Shown piece by piece: positions 22,500 to 31,134 of a stretch of 32,537 nucleotides of DNA. The stretch comes from Hydrogenothermaceae bacterium. GTDB taxonomy: Bacteria; Aquificota; Aquificia; Aquificales; Hydrogenothermaceae. Where the stretch lies: NCBI GenBank assembly GCA_015519975.1, contig WIAL01000023.1, forward strand, positions 1 through 32,537. Reading direction: 5' to 3'. The translations under genes and the position numbers were made by a program. The first letter of the stretch is position 1. Each line of letters opens with the position of its first letter. Under the pieces are notes generated by a model, which searched no databases, had not been told where the DNA came from, and worked only from the letters and a program-made list of their open reading frames with translations.

Positions 22500-25400
22500 T
22501 TATTCAAAAATATACTTTTCCTGCGGAAGTAAGTTTGACAGCTGCTGTTTAAACTCATCATTTATATCAACATGGTAGTTTGAATGGGCAGCTATTTCAC
22601 ACCAGAATTTCCCATCTTCTCTTATTTCTAATATAACCTCTTTATTACCCTGAAACTTTTTACAGAGCTGTTTAATCTTTTCCGCTGTTCCATTTTCAAC
22701 ATCTTCTTTTGAAAGTATAAACCTTACGTATTTAACTTCTCTGTTTATATACTCTACAGGGATTATGTTATTTGCATTCATTGAAACTTCTTCCTGCTCT
22801 TCATTTATTTCTATACTTCCTTCTATAATCACAAGTTTATTTTCCTCAATAACTGAGCTGTCTTCTAAATTTTCAGGGAAAGCTCTAACATCCATTATTC
22901 CTGTCTCATCCTGAAGCTGGAAAATAGCCATTGTATTTCCACTTCTTGTTTTTTTCTTTTTAACGTTAGATATAACTCCGGCTACTTTAACCCTATCCCT
23001 TGATTTTCTAGTAATTAGAGAAGCTATTGGCAGAACTCTTCCTTTTAACTCTTTTTGGTATGCTTTTAAAGGATGACCTGATATGTAAAACCCTAAAACT
23101 TCTTTCTCGTAATCAAGCTTTTCCCTTTCTGTCAAAGGCGGAGCATCGTTATATGATAAAACAGCAGTTTTTGTTTCTTCTGGTTTCATCATTAAGCCTA
23201 ATAAGGAGTTTTGCCCTGAGAGCTTGCTTTGTCTCTGTTTTTGCCCTGAAGTTAAAGCTTTATCTATATTATGAAGCATAACACCTCTATCAACTTCTGT
23301 AAAATCAAAAGCTCCTGCTTTTATGAGTGCTTCAAGTACTCTTTTATTTAGATTTTTCGAGTCGAGTCTTTCTGCTATATCAAAAATATCGTGATATTCT
23401 CCATTTTTAATTCTTTCTTCTACTATAGCTTTTGCTGAAGATTCTCCAACATTTTTAATTCTTGCAAGTCCAAATCTTATTTTCCCTTTTTCTTCTATTG
23501 CAAACTCTGATAAAGATTTGTTTATGTGAGGTGGTAAAAGCTTAATGCCAAAATCTTTCATATCATTAAGAATGTTTAAAAATTTATCATCATTTTTTTC
23601 TGTTGTTAGTTTTACTGCGAAAAACTCTTCAGGATAGTAAGTTTTTATATAAGCAGTCCAGTAAGTTAAATATGCATAAGCTGTTGAATGGGACTTGTTA
23701 AATGAATATGAAGCAAATTTTTCAATGTCATCCCAGAGCTGGGATATTTTTTCCTTGCTGAATCCTTTTTCAACAGCACCGTTTATGAACCTATCTTTCA
23801 TTTTTGCCATAACATCGGCTTTTTTCTTACCTATAGCTTTACGGAGTGTATCTGCTTCTGCCATTGTAAATCCAGAGAGAATGTTAGCCATGAACATAAT
23901 TTGCTCTTGATAGACAATTAAACCGTAGGTTTCTTTTAAAACATCTTTAACCTCTTCAAACGGATACTCAACTTTTTTTCTGCCGTGTTTTCTTTCTATA
24001 TATTCATCAACCATTCCAGACATTAAAGGTCCAGGTCTAAAAAGTGCCAGAATAGCTATGATTTCATCAAATTTATCTGGTTTTAGTTTTGCAAGAAGGT
24101 TCTGCATTCCTTTACTTTCAAGCTGGAATACTCCAGTTGTTTTACCTGACTGAAGAAGTTTATAAACATTAGGATCATCAAATCCAAGCTCTAAAAAGTT
24201 AAGATCTACTCCGTGTCTTTCCTTGATAAGTTTTCTCATATAATCAAGTTCTGTAAGGGTTTTTAGCCCCAAAAAGTCCATTTTCACAAGCCCAAGCATC
24301 TCAAGGGTGCCCATGTCAAACTGGGTAGCTTTAGTTCCATCTTTATCAACATATACTGGAACATACTCATCAAGGGGTCCCGGAGCTATAACAATACCTG
24401 CTGCGTGAATACCTGTATGTCTTGCAGACCCTTCTAATTTCTTAGCCAAATCAAGGAGTTTTCTTACTCTTTCATCTGTTTCATATAGTTTTCTAAATTC
24501 AGGATTTGCTTCAAGGTTTTCTTCTATTGTTAATGTTGAGCCCTGCACCGGTCCAGGGAGAATCATTTTTGCGATTTTGTCTGCTTCAGAATATGGAAAA
24601 CCTAAAACTCTTGCCACATCCCTTATAACCATCTTAGATTTCATAAAGTTATAGGTAATTATTTGGGCAACAGCCTGTTCACCGTACTTGTTTCTCACAT
24701 ATTCAATAATTTTAGGTCTATTTTCCATACAAAAATCTATATCAATATCAGGCATTGAAATTCTGTCTGGATTTAAAAACCTCTCAAAAATAAGCCCGTG
24801 CTGTAATGGGTCAACATCAGTAATTCCGAGAGTGTAAGCAACTAAAGACCCTGCTGCAGAATTATGAATGGCAAAATTGTTAGCAACATAAGATGTATCT
24901 ATTGGAACAGTTATATCGTAAACTTCTCCTTTGTAATAAAGTTTTCTAACTTCTTTAATCTTTATGTATATATAGTCTTCATCTACGAAAAATGAGTCAT
25001 TTCTAAAGAATTTCTGGTTAGGTATGTGGATTTTGAAGTGTTTAAAATCATTATTCCAGTTTAAAAGTTGTTTTCCTGAAAGTTTTACAGAGTATTCTGT
25101 ATTCCAATTTTTATTACTTTTTTTTCTTTCTAATATCGAAGCGTAATATCCAAATCTTGCAAGTAAAAATTTAAGTTGAGAAGCTAAATTGTAAGATATA
25201 GTTGAATACTTTATTGATATATTTTTAGAAGATTTACCGTTGTGTCCATCTCCTCTAAACATATAAGCAATTAAAGTTTTTATATATTTATCTTTTCCGT
25301 ATTCAATTAAAATAGGATGTATTATTTTATTTTTAGCTCTTTTACCACATAGAGAAGTTAAAAACTCTCCAACAATTCTAGAATAAGTTATTACCTGTAA

Positions 25401-27248
25401 AGAATTTCTAGTTTTATGAAAAACAATTTTAGATTCAAGCTCAAATATTTTATTTAAAAGTTTTTGAACTTCTGATGCATAACTAATTTCATTTTTATGA
25501 AATACAAAACCTATTGCACTTTCTCTTTCATTTAGTCTAGCCCAACCTTCAGCAATATAATATCCAAGTAATTTTGCTAAATCTTCATCAAAAGGTATAA
25601 ATCTAGGGATTTTTTTTGTTTTTAATTTATTAGTGCCTATTTCATACCAAACATATTTTTCATCATATCTTAGATAATTTTTCTTATCTATAAATTCAAG
25701 AATATCAAAGATTATTTCCTTATTTTTTGATTTTACCCGCGGATATACCACAAAATCTCCTGATTTTAATTTTCCAGCTTCTATCCACTTTAGTTCATAT
25801 TTTTCAAAAGGTTTAGATGAGCAATATCTATTACAAGTGGGCTTACATATAACCGACACTGTTTTTTCACTTTTTACCACACATTTTTCTGAAACTATAG
25901 CCCAGACTTTATGGTCAGAGGTTAAAAACAGCTCGTCACTACCTACTTTTAATTTTACTATTTCTTCTTCTACATCGTATATAAACTTGTTAACAACAGG
26001 TAAAATTTTCCCTGTATGACTAATAACAAACTGTCCTATTTGTATATCTTTAATAGGAACTACAGAACCATCAGAGAGCAATACTTTAGTATTAGGTAAT
26101 ACACATCCCCTTCCGGGACCAACCGGAATACCGTTTTCTTTAGCGTGTTTTATAAAATCCTGAACTATAAGGAAATATTCAGGAAATCCCATCTGTTTAA
26201 TAACATCTATCTCGTATTTAAGTCTTTCTTTATATTCCTCATATTTTTCTTTTGGTAGATCTTTTATTTTCTCAAGTCTTTTTTCAAGCCCTTCCCATGC
26301 AAGTTTTTCAAAATACTGTGCTTTTTCTTCTTCTGTTGCTTCTCTATCAAGTCCCGGTATCTGGAATTTTGGGAAAAGATATCCTCTTGTATCTGCTGTT
26401 TCTATTTCTACATTGCATTTTTCAGCAATTTCCATTGTATTTTTTAAAGCAAATTCATAACCTTTAAATTTTTTGTACATCTCTTCAGGTCTTGTAAAGT
26501 GAAGACCTCTCACTTTAAAAGCTCTACCCTTTTCTTTTAGCTCTTTTAAAGTAAGTTTCATTTGAAGAGCTTTAATTACATCATGAGCTTCAGCATCTTC
26601 TTCATTTAGGTAATGAGAGTCATTTGTTGCAACAACTTTTACATCAAGCTTTTCTGCAAGTTCTAAGATTCCTTTATTTGCAATTTCCTGTTCTTCAAGT
26701 CCATTCATCTGAATTTCAAAATATAAATCTTCTCCAAATATATCTTTTAATCTTTTACCGTATTCATAAGCCTCATCAAACTTTCCTTTTGAGAGAAGGT
26801 GGGGGATAAAACCTTTTAAACAAGCAGTTTGGCAGATAAGACCTTCATGGTATTTTTCTAAAAGTTCCCAGTCTATTCTGGGTTTATAATAAAATCCCTC
26901 CGTATATGCTAGAGAAGAAAGTTTCATTAAGTTCTTAAATCCAGTTTTATCTTTTGCATGAAGGATTAAATGATAGTTTTTATCTGCTAATATGCTGTCG
27001 GAACCTTCTCCTTTCTTCTCAAATCTATTATTTGTAAAGTAGGCTTCCATTCCGATGATAGGTTTTACACCTACTTTTTTCATTTCCTGATAGAACTCAA
27101 TAGCACCGAAAATATTTCCGTGATCCGTTAGGGCTACTGCTTTGTATCCGTACTCTTTTGCTTTTTGCGCAAGTTCAGGTATTTTTATAGCACCGTCCAG
27201 TAATGAATAGTGGCTGTGTAGATGTAAATGTGTAAAATCCTTTGACAT
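22500..27248 (-). CDS. dnaE: DNA polymerase III alpha subunit (DnaE1 type) carrying an intein
   Basis: This is the replicative polymerase. The precursor has 1582 residues; removing the 415-residue intein leaves 1167, the normal DnaE1 size. The PHP domain opens with FTHLHLHSHYSLLDG and LTDHGNIFG. The palm active site has MPDIDIDF (Asp834, Asp836, Asp838 region), split from the preceding VGPGRG/SAAGSLVAY glycine-rich motif by the intein. Later parts include HTGIHAAGIVI, LVKMDFLGLKTLT, FNKSHSTAYA in the fingers, and an OB-fold (KVAGVISNVKKKKTRSGN) near the C-terminus. GGTGGAG precedes the start. The gene diverges from queH; its 3' end abuts the methyltransferase stop. Confidence 0.97.
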   Translation of the reverse strand: MSKDFTHLHLHSHYSLLDGAIKIPELAQKAKEYGYKAVALTDHGNIFGAIEFYQEMKKVGVKPIIGMEAYFTNNRFEKKGEGSDSILADKNYHLILHAKDKTGFKNLMKLSSLAYTEGFYYKPRIDWELLEKYHEGLICQTACLKGFIPHLLSKGKFDEAYEYGKRLKDIFGEDLYFEIQMNGLEEQEIANKGILELAEKLDVKVVATNDSHYLNEEDAEAHDVIKALQMKLTLKELKEKGRAFKVRGLHFTRPEEMYKKFKGYEFALKNTMEIAEKCNVEIETADTRGYLFPKFQIPGLDREATEEEKAQYFEKLAWEGLEKRLEKIKDLPKEKYEEYKERLKYEIDVIKQMGFPEYFLIVQDFIKHAKENGIPVGPGRGCVLPNTKVLLSDGSVVPIKDIQIGQFVISHTGKILPVVNKFIYDVEEEIVKLKVGSDELFLTSDHKVWAIVSEKCVVKSEKTVSVICKPTCNRYCSSKPFEKYELKWIEAGKLKSGDFVVYPRVKSKNKEIIFDILEFIDKKNYLRYDEKYVWYEIGTNKLKTKKIPRFIPFDEDLAKLLGYYIAEGWARLNERESAIGFVFHKNEISYASEVQKLLNKIFELESKIVFHKTRNSLQVITYSRIVGEFLTSLCGKRAKNKIIHPILIEYGKDKYIKTLIAYMFRGDGHNGKSSKNISIKYSTISYNLASQLKFLLARFGYYASILERKKSNKNWNTEYSVKLSGKQLLNWNNDFKHFKIHIPNQKFFRNDSFFVDEDYIYIKIKEVRKLYYKGEVYDITVPIDTSYVANNFAIHNSAAGSLVAYTLGITDVDPLQHGLIFERFLNPDRISMPDIDIDFCMENRPKIIEYVRNKYGEQAVAQIITYNFMKSKMVIRDVARVLGFPYSEADKIAKMILPGPVQGSTLTIEENLEANPEFRKLYETDERVRKLLDLAKKLEGSARHTGIHAAGIVIAPGPLDEYVPVYVDKDGTKATQFDMGTLEMLGLVKMDFLGLKTLTELDYMRKLIKERHGVDLNFLELGFDDPNVYKLLQSGKTTGVFQLESKGMQNLLAKLKPDKFDEIIAILALFRPGPLMSGMVDEYIERKHGRKKVEYPFEEVKDVLKETYGLIVYQEQIMFMANILSGFTMAEADTLRKAIGKKKADVMAKMKDRFINGAVEKGFSKEKISQLWDDIEKFASYSFNKSHSTAYAYLTYWTAYIKTYYPEEFFAVKLTTEKNDDKFLNILNDMKDFGIKLLPPHINKSLSEFAIEEKGKIRFGLARIKNVGESSAKAIVEERIKNGEYHDIFDIAERLDSKNLNKRVLEALIKAGAFDFTEVDRGVMLHNIDKALTSGQKQRQSKLSGQNSLLGLMMKPEETKTAVLSYNDAPPLTEREKLDYEKEVLGFYISGHPLKAYQKELKGRVLPIASLITRKSRDRVKVAGVISNVKKKKTRSGNTMAIFQLQDETGIMDVRAFPENLEDSSVIEENKLVIIEGSIEINEEQEEVSMNANNIIPVEYINREVKYVRFILSKEDVENGTAEKIKQLCKKFQGNKEVILEIREDGKFWCEIAAHSNYHVDINDEFKQQLSNLLPQEKYIFE
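24861..26105 (-). mobile_element. In-frame intein with LAGLIDADG homing endonuclease, within DnaE
   Basis: The intein spans precursor residues 382-796. Splice junctions are GPGRG|Cys1 and HN415|SAAGS, so Ser is the +1 residue. By intein position: block A CVLPNTKVLLSDGS (1-14); block B Thr62-Ser-Asp-His65; endonuclease motifs LLGYYIAEGW (179-188, acidic Glu186) and LIAYMFRGDGH (279-289, Asp286); block F GEVYDITVP (393-401); block G VANNFAIHN with His414-Asn415. All splicing residues are present and the frame is open, so self-splicing is expected. Two sampled rows inside it (25261-25320, 25441-25500) are about 18% G+C, against about 42% for 24301-24360 in the extein. This hints at separate ancestry. 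A Cys75-x11-Cys87-x3-Cys91-x3-Cys95 cluster sits between blocks B and C. Confidence 0.96.
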
Positions 27249-27321
27249 TGCTCCACCTTGAAATTAGTCTTTAATTTATTTTCGGTTAGAATAATTTATC
27301 TAATAAATCCATAAACTTCAA

Positions 27322-27337
27322 TTGTTAAAATTAACAA
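27322..27337. repeat. Perfect palindrome TTGTTAA-AA-TTAACAA upstream of queH
   Basis: The two seven-base arms are exact inverted copies around AA, ending 20 bases before the queH start and 8 bases before its GAGGAG ribosome binding site. The position fits an operator in the dnaE/queH divergent region (27249-27357). No matching regulator can be named. The AT-rich composition weakens the significance. Confidence 0.4.
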
Positions 27338-27357
27338 AAATTTTCGAGGAGAATAAA

Positions 27358-28569
27358 ATGGATAAGATACTTGTTCATATATGCTGCGGCGTTGATGCCG
27401 TTTGGGCACTGAGAAAGCTTAAAGAAGAATATCCAAACGCCCAGCTTGAAGGATATTTTTACGACCCAAATATCCATCCTGAAGAAGAATATGAGCTTAG
27501 ATGGATAGAAACTAAAAGAGTTTGCAACGATTTGAATATTCCTTGTAAAAAGGGAGAGTACGATATAGAAAACTGGTTTAATGCAGTAAAAGGATACGAA
27601 AATGAACCCGAAAGGGGAGATAGATGTACAATTTGCCATGATATTAGACTTGAAAAATCTGCTAAATATGCAAAAGAAAAAGGTTTTAATAAATTCACAA
27701 CTGTTTTAATGATGAGTCCTAAAAAAGATTTTGATGTTTTGAAAAATGTCGGTGAAAATATAGCAAAAAAACACGGGCTTGAGTTTTTAGCCGTTGAGTT
27801 TAGAAAAAACGGTGGAATGGAAAAAATGAATAAACTTTCAAAAGAAAAACAGTTATATCATCAAAATTACTGTGGGTGTATATATGGATTATTTCAGCAG
27901 AGAAAAGGTCTTGAATACATACCTGAACTTGTATCTTTCTCAAAAGAAATACTTCCAGGAAGCCGTGAAGAAAAACTGGCTATAAAAAAAATAAGAACAT
28001 TTGCTGAAGAACTTGGACTTTCTTGCTATGAGGAAGAGTTTAACTTTATAGACTGGAAACTTATCTCATCTGTATTAAAAATCGGAAAAGAACCTGTATA
28101 TCACGAAGTTTTACCTTATTCTGCTTCAATAAAAGGTATATTAAGGGATAGAGTAAAAAATATAGAGGAAAAGGAAGATAAAATTATTCTAACTTTTGAA
28201 AAATCAACTACACAGGTTTGGATGGTAGAAAATTCATCTAATACAAAATTAGAATATCCAAGATTTATAACAAACCCAGTTTTTATCATTAAAAAAATAC
28301 CTGTAGAAATAGGTCAAAAATTTGAATTTCAATTAAAAACAGAAATTGATCATAATGCAAAAAGCCAAATATTAATAATTGGAAATATTCAAAGTGAAAA
28401 TTACCTTGACTTGTCGGTAGACGAAAACTATCATGAAATAATAAGTAGAATAAAGGAAAATTTAAAATCTTTAAAAAATAGTGAAATTTTAATACTTATT
28501 AAAGGTTCACCTAAATTTGGAGATATAGGAATGATGTATTTTAAAAATATCATGGGGGTAAAATCATGA
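27358..28569 (+). CDS. queH: QueH-type epoxyqueuosine reductase with C-terminal extension
   Basis: QueH reduces epoxyqueuosine to queuosine in the anticodon wobble position of some tRNAs. The conserved metal and cluster cysteines are present: Cys9/Cys10 in HICCGVD, Cys90/Cys93 in CTICHDIRL, Cys172/Cys174 in NYCGCIYG, with LMMSPKKD between. The QueH core ends near residue 195. The protein continues to 403 with a region I do not recognise, containing ILPGSREEKLAIKKIRTFAE and beta-rich sections around IILTFEKSTTQVWMV and GQKFEFQLKTEI. The start ATG at 27358 follows GAGGAG; an in-frame upstream start at 27322 would begin in the palindrome and adds nothing conserved. Its stop overlaps the lipoprotein start (ATGA). 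Confidence 0.9.
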   Translation: MDKILVHICCGVDAVWALRKLKEEYPNAQLEGYFYDPNIHPEEEYELRWIETKRVCNDLNIPCKKGEYDIENWFNAVKGYENEPERGDRCTICHDIRLEKSAKYAKEKGFNKFTTVLMMSPKKDFDVLKNVGENIAKKHGLEFLAVEFRKNGGMEKMNKLSKEKQLYHQNYCGCIYGLFQQRKGLEYIPELVSFSKEILPGSREEKLAIKKIRTFAEELGLSCYEEEFNFIDWKLISSVLKIGKEPVYHEVLPYSASIKGILRDRVKNIEEKEDKIILTFEKSTTQVWMVENSSNTKLEYPRFITNPVFIIKKIPVEIGQKFEFQLKTEIDHNAKSQILIIGNIQSENYLDLSVDENYHEIISRIKENLKSLKNSEILILIKGSPKFGDIGMMYFKNIMGVKS

Positions 28570-29900
28570 AAAAGAAAACCTTGGCAAAGATTATAGGGAT
28601 ATCAGCTATTTCTATAATCTTGGGAAGTTGCGGTTTAAGTGATGAAAACACTCCAGAAGCCTGTAAATTTGAAGTGTCTCAGGCTCTGGATAAAGGAAAC
28701 TACGATGTGGTTATACAAAAGTTATCTTCTGACCCAACCTGTGGGGGAGCTTATACACCTGAAGAAGGAAAAATACAGCTGGCAGCAGCATATATTGGAA
28801 AAGCTGGATTTGATATACCAAGTTTAATAAGTGATATTATAGACGCTGGTGCTGATAAAAATACTGATAATTATACATTGTTTGTACAAGCCATTGCTAA
28901 AAGAGCAAAAGGAGAAACTTTAAATTATCTAGAGAAGGCAAAAAAACTATATAAAGAAATATATGGCCAAATAAATTGTGATGATAAAAATCAACTTCAA
29001 AATGCACCTGATATTATTAAGGATGCTTGTTTTTATGCTGGTTTAACAGATACTGCAAAAGCAACTACATCTGTTACCCTTTTGATAGGTGGTGATACGA
29101 CTGATACTAATGAAATTGTTAATTTAGTTGAAAAGTGGGCAAATTCAGATGGGGGAACATCAACATTTACTTGTGATACCAATGATATTAATGCAAATGG
29201 TATTCCGGATTCTGCTGATGTTTCCGCATGTGCTTTGAAATATTCTACAGACTTATCAGCTGGAAAAAATCCAACCGTGCCTTATAATTGTGGAGGTAAC
29301 ATTTTTATCTCTGCTGAAGAATCTAATGTTCAATTCACTAAACCTTCTACAACTTTCACATCACTAACTATAATAGTAAACAAAGATCAAAATTGTTCAG
29401 ATCCAAATTTACCTTCGTCTAAAACTTATAAAAGACTTATATATGATATAGGAAGTGGTATTTACACAACTGCTATAACAGAAGGATATTGTGATACAAA
29501 TAGAAATATATGTTCTGATATAACTGTAAGTAGTTGTTATCCTTGTCCTGTTGTTACAGAAACCGAGCAAAATGGGCAAATAGTAGAAGAACCTGTATCA
29601 ACTGTAGATACAGTAATTGAAACCATTAATGAAGGTGCTGATTCAATATTAGCGGTTATTCCAGAAGATGTAACAGGAGACACTTCAACAATAAAAGAAA
29701 AAGTTACAGAATTTAAAAAGGATTTATGTTCTTATGAACCTTCAGCATGTCTTTGTGATACTAATGGAGATGGAGTAGGAGATACTGATTGTGACAAAGT
29801 AGGTAATATTGATACTGTACCAGATGTTGATATAAAGTCTCCAAAAACTAATCCTGACGTTCAACAACTTATAGCAGATTATCTGCAAAAAAATAAGTAG
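28566..29900 (+). CDS. Lipoprotein with calcium-loop motifs, unknown function
   Basis: The N-terminus is a lipoprotein signal: basic MKKKTLAK, hydrophobic IIGISAISII, then lipobox LGSC with lipidated Cys22. The 444-residue product should be anchored to the inner or outer membrane on the periplasmic side. Helical, TPR-like material at about 30-150 (KGNYDVVIQKLSSDPTCGGA) is followed by a Cys-rich region. Two acidic loops, CDTNDINANGIPDSAD and CDTNGDGVGDTDC, resemble thrombospondin type 3 calcium-binding repeats. Many cysteines suggest disulfides. It overlaps queH and is 12 bases upstream of an outer-membrane barrel gene, suggesting the two act together. No family name can be given. Confidence 0.8.
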   Translation: MKKKTLAKIIGISAISIILGSCGLSDENTPEACKFEVSQALDKGNYDVVIQKLSSDPTCGGAYTPEEGKIQLAAAYIGKAGFDIPSLISDIIDAGADKNTDNYTLFVQAIAKRAKGETLNYLEKAKKLYKEIYGQINCDDKNQLQNAPDIIKDACFYAGLTDTAKATTSVTLLIGGDTTDTNEIVNLVEKWANSDGGTSTFTCDTNDINANGIPDSADVSACALKYSTDLSAGKNPTVPYNCGGNIFISAEESNVQFTKPSTTFTSLTIIVNKDQNCSDPNLPSSKTYKRLIYDIGSGIYTTAITEGYCDTNRNICSDITVSSCYPCPVVTETEQNGQIVEEPVSTVDTVIETINEGADSILAVIPEDVTGDTSTIKEKVTEFKKDLCSYEPSACLCDTNGDGVGDTDCDKVGNIDTVPDVDIKSPKTNPDVQQLIADYLQKNK

Positions 29901-29912
29901 GGGGATAGAAAA

Positions 29913-31070
29913 ATGAAAAAAATATTACTTTCAGCACTACTTATATCTTCATCATCTTTTGCCGTTACATTTGAATATCCATACCTATATAAAGATCCTA
30001 GAGCAATGGGTATGGGAGGAGCTTATGTGGCTGTTGGTGGGACATCTTCTTCTGTATTTTATAACCCTGCTGGAATAGCAAAAATAAATAAAAAAGCAGG
30101 ATGGGAAATAAATCTTTTGAAAATAAATCTTGCGTGGGGCAAAAATTCTGTAGATTTTATGAATGATCTTCAGGATGCCCTTGATGCAAAAGATGGAGAT
30201 TATGTACAACCTCCTGATGGAAAAGATGATGACGACCAGTTAAAAGCTGTTAATGAAGTTATAAAAAAGTATCAGGGCGAGAACCTTCACGTATCCGCTA
30301 ATAACTATACTTCTATCTCAAAAAAATGGGATAAAGTTGGCTTTACACTTGGTGTTTTGGTAAGTATGAAAAGTGACAGCATTACACATCAAGGTTTTGG
30401 AATTGAGGGAGTGATAGAAGAACACGCAAATATAACTTATGGTCCAGTTTTAGGATTTTCTTATGATGCTTTAGATGGAAATCTTAATATTGGTTTATCG
30501 GGTAAATATTTATATAGAAAGACAATTGACCATTACTTTACATCAAGAGAACTTGTTGAGCATGAAAATGATCTTAGTGATTATATTCTGAACGAAGTTG
30601 CAAAAGACGGAACTGCTTTTGGTGGAGATTTAGGTGTAATTTATAACATTGATAAAATCTCATGGCTTCCTATATCTATAGGTGCTTCTATTTTAAATAT
30701 AGGAGATCTTGATTTTGGAGATGCCGGAAAAGTACCTATGACGGTTAATGCAGGTATCGCATTAAAACCAAAAATACCGATATTTGACTGGACTTTTGCA
30801 CTGGACTACGTGGACATTACACAGAATATAAAAGAGGATGACGATAAAGGCAAAAGAATTAGAGCCGGTGTGGAAGTTGGACTTTTAGATAGATGGTGGG
30901 GAGGACTCAAAGTTAGAGGAGGTGTTTATCAAGGATATCTAACAGCTGGAGCTGAACTCAGGGTTTTCCTTCTTACTGCAATGTTTACAACATATGAAGA
31001 AGAAGTTGGTGCATATGCAGGACAGAAAGGTGATAGAAGATATATGTTAACATTTGCTCTTGGTTGGTAA
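29913..31070 (+). CDS. Outer-membrane beta-barrel protein, TraF/PorV-like
   Basis: A Sec signal peptide, MKKILLSALLISSSSFA, precedes the mature start VTFEYPYLYKDPRAMGMGG. The phrase RAMGMGGAYVAVGGTSS, then VFYNPAGIAKI, is typical of FadL/PorV/TraF-type barrels. The 385-residue protein shows alternating beta-strand patterns (LNIGLSGKYLY, FDWTFALDYVDI, GLKVRGGVYQGYLTAGAELR). It ends in Trp (MLTFALGW), the aromatic C-terminal signature recognised by the Bam machinery. It lies directly after the lipoprotein gene behind a GGGG ribosome binding site. Candidate roles are transport of hydrophobic compounds or assembly of a surface machine. The substrate is unknown. Confidence 0.85.
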   Translation: MKKILLSALLISSSSFAVTFEYPYLYKDPRAMGMGGAYVAVGGTSSSVFYNPAGIAKINKKAGWEINLLKINLAWGKNSVDFMNDLQDALDAKDGDYVQPPDGKDDDDQLKAVNEVIKKYQGENLHVSANNYTSISKKWDKVGFTLGVLVSMKSDSITHQGFGIEGVIEEHANITYGPVLGFSYDALDGNLNIGLSGKYLYRKTIDHYFTSRELVEHENDLSDYILNEVAKDGTAFGGDLGVIYNIDKISWLPISIGASILNIGDLDFGDAGKVPMTVNAGIALKPKIPIFDWTFALDYVDITQNIKEDDDKGKRIRAGVEVGLLDRWWGGLKVRGGVYQGYLTAGAELRVFLLTAMFTTYEEEVGAYAGQKGDRRYMLTFALGW

Positions 31071-31081
31071 AAAATAGCTAC

Positions 31082-31128
31082 ATTCTCCGTTAAAGGGTAT
31101 AATAATATAAATCCCTTTGGCGGAGAAT
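31082..31128 (+). promoter_or_regulatory. Strong hairpin enclosing the carB ribosome binding site, with a -10-like box in its loop
   Basis: ATTCTCCG-TT-AAAGGG (31082-31097) pairs with CCCTTT-GG-CGGAGAAT (31113-31128). In RNA this is an unbroken 16-bp stem with two G-U pairs and a 15-base loop. The ribosome binding site GGAG (31122-31125), nine bases before the carB ATG, is paired with CTCC in the left arm. The loop begins with TATAAT (31098-31103), so a transcript starting near 31110 would lack the left arm and leave the site free. Only a short TTTT follows the stem, so it could be a weak terminator for the upstream gene instead. Confidence 0.65.
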
Positions 31129-31134
31129 AGTTTT

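Noticed and set aside
23027-23281. Open frame of 84 codons on the plus strand within dnaE
   Set aside because: Antisense shadow of strongly conserved dnaE codons; no ribosome binding site and no recognisable product.
31082-31134. Simple intrinsic terminator as the sole role of the hairpin
   Set aside because: The stem is followed by AGTTTTATG, not a long T run, and it covers the carB ribosome binding site; a terminator role is kept only as an alternative.
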